Shown one piece after another: positions 13,345 to 16,397 of a stretch of 16,397 nt of DNA. Source of the DNA: Bacillota bacterium. Its GTDB lineage: Bacteria > Bacillota > Clostridia > Oscillospirales > Acutalibacteraceae. Numbering within the stretch: position 1 is the first letter of the stretch; every line of letters begins with the position of its first letter. The position numbers were made by a program, and so were the translations under genes. The notes below the pieces were generated by a model that was given only the letters and a program-made list of their open reading frames with translations, was not told where the DNA came from and searched no databases. The stretch is from the NCBI GenBank assembly GCA_023420245.1, contig JAEZWL010000104.1, positions 1-16,397 of the forward strand, read 5' to 3'.

Positions 13345-13385
13345 TTAACTATATAAGAGAAGAATCAAAACGGGAATACAAGCAA

Positions 13386-13432
13386 AGGCGCTTATGAATT
13401 TATAAAGATTCATCTGCGCCTCTTTTTTATTT
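13386..13432 (+). terminator. Terminator between the aminotransferase and the ABC operon
   Basis: AGGCGC (13386-13391) pairs with GCGCCT (13416-13421), with an inner ATGAAT/ATTCAT stem, followed by CTTTTTTATTT. The downstream gene starts 49 bases later and no separate promoter is visible between them, so partial read-through is likely. Confidence 0.75.
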
Positions 13433-13480
13433 CCTGTTTTATTTTTAAAGTGCAATTAAGGAAGATAGGAGGTACCGAAA

Positions 13481-14554
13481 ATGGGTGCCAATATAAGATT
13501 GCAGGAGATTGACAAAAGCTACAGGCAGACCAATGTAATCAAGAATGTAAACATCGAAATCAAAGACGGAGATTTTCTTACCATACTGGGACCGAGCGGC
13601 GCTGGAAAAACCACGTTGCTGAAAATGATTGCCGGGTTTGAGGACCCGACGAAGGGCAATATCTTTATTGATAACAATGATATTTCCAAAACGCCTATTC
13701 ACAAGAGGAATATCGGCATGCTGTTTCAGAATTACGCTTTGTTTCCGCACATGAATGTCTATAAGAACGTGGAATATCCGCTGACGATTCGAAAAATGCC
13801 GAAGGAGGAGCGTAAGAAAAAAATTGACGCTATCTTAAAGAGAGTCCGCCTCTCGGAGTACGCTTCCCGCTATCCGCGCGAGCTGAGCGGCGGTCAGCAG
13901 CAGCGCGTGGCGCTTGCAAGGGCGTTGGTGTTCGACCCCTTGATTCTGCTTCTGGATGAACCGATGGCCGCGCTGGACAAACAGCTCCGCAAGCAAATGC
14001 AGCTTGAAATCAAGGAAATTCACCGAGAGCTCGGGATTACCACGGTTTCCGTCACACACGACCAGGAGGAGGCCCTGACTATGGCGACCAAGGTGTGCAT
14101 CATGAAGGACGGCATGATCGAGCAGGTTGCCTCTCCGGTGGAGATTTATGAAAAACCGGCGTCCGTGTTCTGCGCCAAATTTATCGGCGAGGCGAACGTG
14201 ATTCCCTGCCCTGTGGTTTCCGTAAACGCGGCGGGCGTCACCAAAATCAGCATTCACGGGCAAATCATTCCTGTGCCGGACGCAACAAGGGGGTACAGCG
14301 AAAATGATACCGTGAACGTCGTAATCCGTCCGGAAAAGATCAATTTGGTGGAGGATTCCTACAGCGGTTTAAAGTTCAAGGGGATTATCGAGCAAAGTGT
14401 TTACATTGGGGACTCTCTGAAGCTGAAGGTTCGGCTGACCAACGGACACCACCTCAAGGTAAAGGTCTTTACTACCTATTCACTGTCCCTGGATGTGGGC
14501 GATCAAGTACTGCTTGGCGTTTCAGAAGAAGATATTGTACAGGTAAAACCCTAA
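13481..14554 (+). CDS. potA: ABC importer ATPase, PotA-like
   Basis: Cytoplasmic ATPase subunit that powers uptake by the spermidine/putrescine-type importer encoded downstream; 357 aa. Motifs: Walker A GPSGAGKT (37-44), Q-loop Q83 in LFQNYALFPHM, signature LSGGQQQRVALARAL (135-149), Walker B LILLLDEP (154-161), D-loop AALD, and switch His193 in VTHDQEEA. The C-terminal part after about residue 240 is the regulatory TOBE-type region (VVIRPEKINLVE and following), as in PotA/UgpC/MalK relatives. ATG 13481 follows GATAGGAGGTACCGAAA. It leads an operon: the lipoprotein begins 64 bp later. The polyamine assignment comes from family and partners; substrates of this subgroup vary. Confidence 0.9.
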   Translation: MGANIRLQEIDKSYRQTNVIKNVNIEIKDGDFLTILGPSGAGKTTLLKMIAGFEDPTKGNIFIDNNDISKTPIHKRNIGMLFQNYALFPHMNVYKNVEYPLTIRKMPKEERKKKIDAILKRVRLSEYASRYPRELSGGQQQRVALARALVFDPLILLLDEPMAALDKQLRKQMQLEIKEIHRELGITTVSVTHDQEEALTMATKVCIMKDGMIEQVASPVEIYEKPASVFCAKFIGEANVIPCPVVSVNAAGVTKISIHGQIIPVPDATRGYSENDTVNVVIRPEKINLVEDSYSGLKFKGIIEQSVYIGDSLKLKVRLTNGHHLKVKVFTTYSLSLDVGDQVLLGVSEEDIVQVKP

Positions 14555-14618
14555 GCTCCGGTCATTATCGCTCTTCTGGTTCATATATTACCTGCGAATT
14601 CAAAAAGGAGGCAATCAA

Positions 14619-15773
14619 ATGGAAATGGGAGTAAATAAGAAGGGAATTCGATTTGTTTCAAGTATGATGGCGGGAGCAATGCTCCTGTCAATGGCGGCGT
14701 GCAGCAGCGGGGATTCCGGAGCGGGCACGTCCTCCGCGGCAGCGGCTGCTCCTTCAACCGCTGAAGCTACAGCAGCCCCCGCCGGTTCTGCCGGCGGTAA
14801 AAAATGGGCCGGCAAAACCTTAACAGTTTGCAGCTGGGGCGGAGCAATTCAGACGGCACAGAAAAAAATTATTTTTGATAAATTTGCGGAAGAGACAGGA
14901 TGTACGATTGCGGAAGATACCGACCCGAGCCCGGCAAAGATTAAGGCGGCGGTTCAGGCCGGAAAAATGGAGGTGGACGTTTGGGATGTTGACTCTGACT
15001 TTGTTCCGCGCGGCATCAAAGACAACTTGTTTGAAAAGCTGGATTTCAATGTTGTGAAGAAAGACGGACTTGTGGAGAATTTTATTACCGCGTATTCGGT
15101 TCCGTCTGAAATTGCCGCGATTTGCATTTCCTGGAATACCGGAAAATACAACAAGGATAATCACCCGAAAACCTGGACCGAATTTTTTGATACCGCGAAA
15201 TTCCCCGGTAACCGTACGCTGTATTCGAACCCGATGTCCATGCTGGAAGCGGTTTTGATGGCGGACGGCGTGCCAATGGATAAGCTCTACCCGCTGGATG
15301 TTGACCGTGCGTTTAAATTCCTCGACAAGCATAAGAAGGATATTCCTACCTTTTGGGATTCCGGCTCGCAGTCGGTGGAGCTGGTCTCCGGCGGCGATAA
15401 CGCGCTCGGCGAAGTCTGGGCAGGGCGTGTCATGAAGGCGCAGGCCGACGGTCAGCCGATTGATATGGATACCAATCAGGCAATTTTAACGGGCGACTCC
15501 TGGGTCATAGGCAAGGGCTCGCAGAATGTGGAAATGGCAAATGCTTTTATTGCTTTTGCAACCTCCGCGAAGGTCGTTGCGGATTATGCGGTTGAGTATC
15601 CCGGAAACGCCCCCTGCAATACCAAGGCGTATGACCTGATGACAAAGGAACAGGTCGGCAAGCTCGCATCCTCCCCGGATAAGGTTAAATCGCAGGTTTA
15701 CGTTGACGTTGACTGGTGGGTGGAAAACTACGACAAGGTTTACGAACGCTTCCAGGAATGGAAATTAGGATAA
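14619..15773 (+). CDS. Substrate-binding lipoprotein of the polyamine-type ABC importer
   Basis: A 384-aa extracellular solute-binding protein held to the membrane by lipid. Residues 1-27 are a lipoprotein signal with lipobox LSMAAC and lipidated Cys28, followed by a Ser/Ala/Pro-rich linker to about residue 62. The mature domain starts TLTVCSWGGAIQTAQ, as in PotD/COG0687 binding proteins, and continues with EVDVWDVDSDFVPRG, ICISWNTGKY, the hinge-region segment TWTEFFDTAKFPGNR, and LMADGVPMDKLYPLDVDRAF, which is characteristic of the putative spermidine/putrescine subgroup found with opine or amino-compound importers. NPMSML and GEVWAGRV probably line the cleft. AAAAAGGAGGCAATCAA precedes ATG 14619. 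The actual ligand cannot be predicted safely. A hairpin separates it from the permease gene. Confidence 0.88.
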   Translation: MEMGVNKKGIRFVSSMMAGAMLLSMAACSSGDSGAGTSSAAAAAPSTAEATAAPAGSAGGKKWAGKTLTVCSWGGAIQTAQKKIIFDKFAEETGCTIAEDTDPSPAKIKAAVQAGKMEVDVWDVDSDFVPRGIKDNLFEKLDFNVVKKDGLVENFITAYSVPSEIAAICISWNTGKYNKDNHPKTWTEFFDTAKFPGNRTLYSNPMSMLEAVLMADGVPMDKLYPLDVDRAFKFLDKHKKDIPTFWDSGSQSVELVSGGDNALGEVWAGRVMKAQADGQPIDMDTNQAILTGDSWVIGKGSQNVEMANAFIAFATSAKVVADYAVEYPGNAPCNTKAYDLMTKEQVGKLASSPDKVKSQVYVDVDWWVENYDKVYERFQEWKLG

Positions 15774-15790
15774 CCCTTTTCTCTTTATAA

Positions 15791-15830
15791 CCACCGTGGC
15801 TGATTCCGGTCACGGTGGGATTTAATTTTG
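15791..15830 (+). terminator. Intra-operon hairpin after the binding-protein gene
   Basis: CCACCGTG (15791-15798) pairs perfectly with CACGGTGG (15811-15818), followed by GATTTAATTTTG. The weak T tract suggests partial termination or 3' end protection, which would give more binding protein than permease. Confidence 0.55.
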
Positions 15831-15883
15831 ATGTGTGCGCGCCTTGCGAAGCGGGTGGATATTATTGGCAGGAGGATATTGTT

Positions 15884-16397
15884 ATGATAAAAAATTTCGA
15901 GATTACAATGGATGAAGTCGGATACAAAGCACCTGAAAAAAAGAAACAGGCGGCAGCGGTCCGTAAGGTGAAAGCGCCGCGCGGCAAAAGCATATGGCGG
16001 CCATGGATGCTGATTGTGCCGCCTGCCCTGTTTTTTGCGATATTTCTGATCTGGCCTTTGGCGCAGATATTTATGCTCAGCTTTACCAACAGCCGGAGCG
16101 GGCTTTCTCTGGATTCCTATATGAAGTTTTTCAGCAACGCTGTTTACCTCAAGGTAATTGTCACAACGTTTAAGGTCAGCGCAATTGTTACCCTTGCCTG
16201 TCTGGTTATCGGCTATCCACTGGCTTACGCGATGACGGTATGCTCCAAGCGGGTAAGCTGCCTGATTATGATCGCGGTTATGATTCCGTTTTGGACCAGT
16301 CTCTTGGTTCGTACCTACGCGTGGATGATTCTGTTGCAGGCGAACGGCGTTATCAACAATCTGCTGATGAACCTGCACCTGATCGGGCGTCCTCTGG
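15884..16397 (+). CDS. potB: ABC importer permease, PotB-like (3' truncated by window end)
   Basis: The frame is open from ATG 15884 to the last base, giving 171 residues. GGCAGGAGGATATTGTT is a good ribosome binding site. A charged cytoplasmic leader (about 45 residues with many Lys/Arg) precedes a first membrane helix, MLIVPPALFFAIFLIWPLA, then the periplasmic stretch SFTNSRSGLSLDSYMKFF, a second helix starting near VIVTTFKVSAIVTLAC, and a third near CLIMIAVMIPFWTSLL. PFWTSLLVRTYAWMILL with NGVINNLL after it is typical of PotB/PotH-type permeases. The EAA loop that contacts the ATPase should lie beyond the window. The N-terminal charged extension is longer than in E. coli PotB. A PotC-like partner is expected next. 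Confidence 0.88.
   Translation, partial: MIKNFEITMDEVGYKAPEKKKQAAAVRKVKAPRGKSIWRPWMLIVPPALFFAIFLIWPLAQIFMLSFTNSRSGLSLDSYMKFFSNAVYLKVIVTTFKVSAIVTLACLVIGYPLAYAMTVCSKRVSCLIMIAVMIPFWTSLLVRTYAWMILLQANGVINNLLMNLHLIGRPL

Noticed and set aside
15785..16378. 197-codon minus-strand open frame opposite the permease
   Set aside because: It lies fully antisense to a clear PotB-like permease and has no recognisable family features. It is a shadow of a gene whose plus-strand frame runs off the window.

Overview
The window looks like a chromosomal segment of a Gram-positive, low-to-mid GC anaerobe of the class Clostridia, possibly an Oscillospiraceae/Ruminococcaceae-like fermenter. The evidence is strong AGGAGG-type ribosome binding sites, TTGACA/TATAAT promoters, many intrinsic terminators, Gram-positive-style signal peptides, a lipoprotein transport system, and a butanol-dehydrogenase-type enzyme. 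Fifteen coding regions are supported; the first and last are cut by the window edges. No tRNA, rRNA, CRISPR array or transposase is visible.

Region by region: (1) 1-535, the 3' end of an alpha/beta hydrolase gene and its hairpin terminator. (2) 978-4359, two secreted proteins (660 and 316 aa) built from related ~84-aa beta-rich repeats, each with its own leader and terminator. (3) 4648-5073, a small zinc-ribbon protein of the RNHCP family. (4) 5239-8701 on the minus strand, an arsenic resistance locus: arsR, an ArsP-like permease, a Cys-rich thioredoxin-fold protein, acr3 and arsC. Two near-identical palindromes (ATCAAA-N4-TTTGAT) lie before arsR and before the permease and are probably ArsR operators. 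(5) 8761-10299 minus, aspartate ammonia-lyase. (6) 10521-11787 plus, an iron-dependent alcohol dehydrogenase of the BDH/YqhD group, divergent from aspA. (7) 11929-13432, a strong promoter followed at once by a strong terminator, then a class III aminotransferase. (8) 13481-16397, the ATPase, lipoprotein and first permease of a spermidine/putrescine-type ABC importer.

How the genes may work together: the ars genes form a conventional arsenate reduction and arsenite efflux route (ArsC to Acr3), with a permease and thioredoxin-like pair added under ArsR control. The right half may handle nitrogen compounds: import through the ABC system, transamination by the class III enzyme, aspartate deamination by aspartase, and disposal of reducing equivalents or aldehydes by the alcohol dehydrogenase. 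That link is inferred from proximity; substrates cannot be read from sequence.

The most interesting non-coding signals are the promoter-plus-terminator unit at 11929-12030 with an inverted repeat over the promoter, the lack of space for a promoter between the aminotransferase terminator and the ABC operon, a 5'-terminal stem-loop on the dehydrogenase mRNA, a hairpin that could hide the ribosome binding site of the second repeat protein, and a compact structured element inserted in the ars operon. I did not find a clearly new defence or mobile system.
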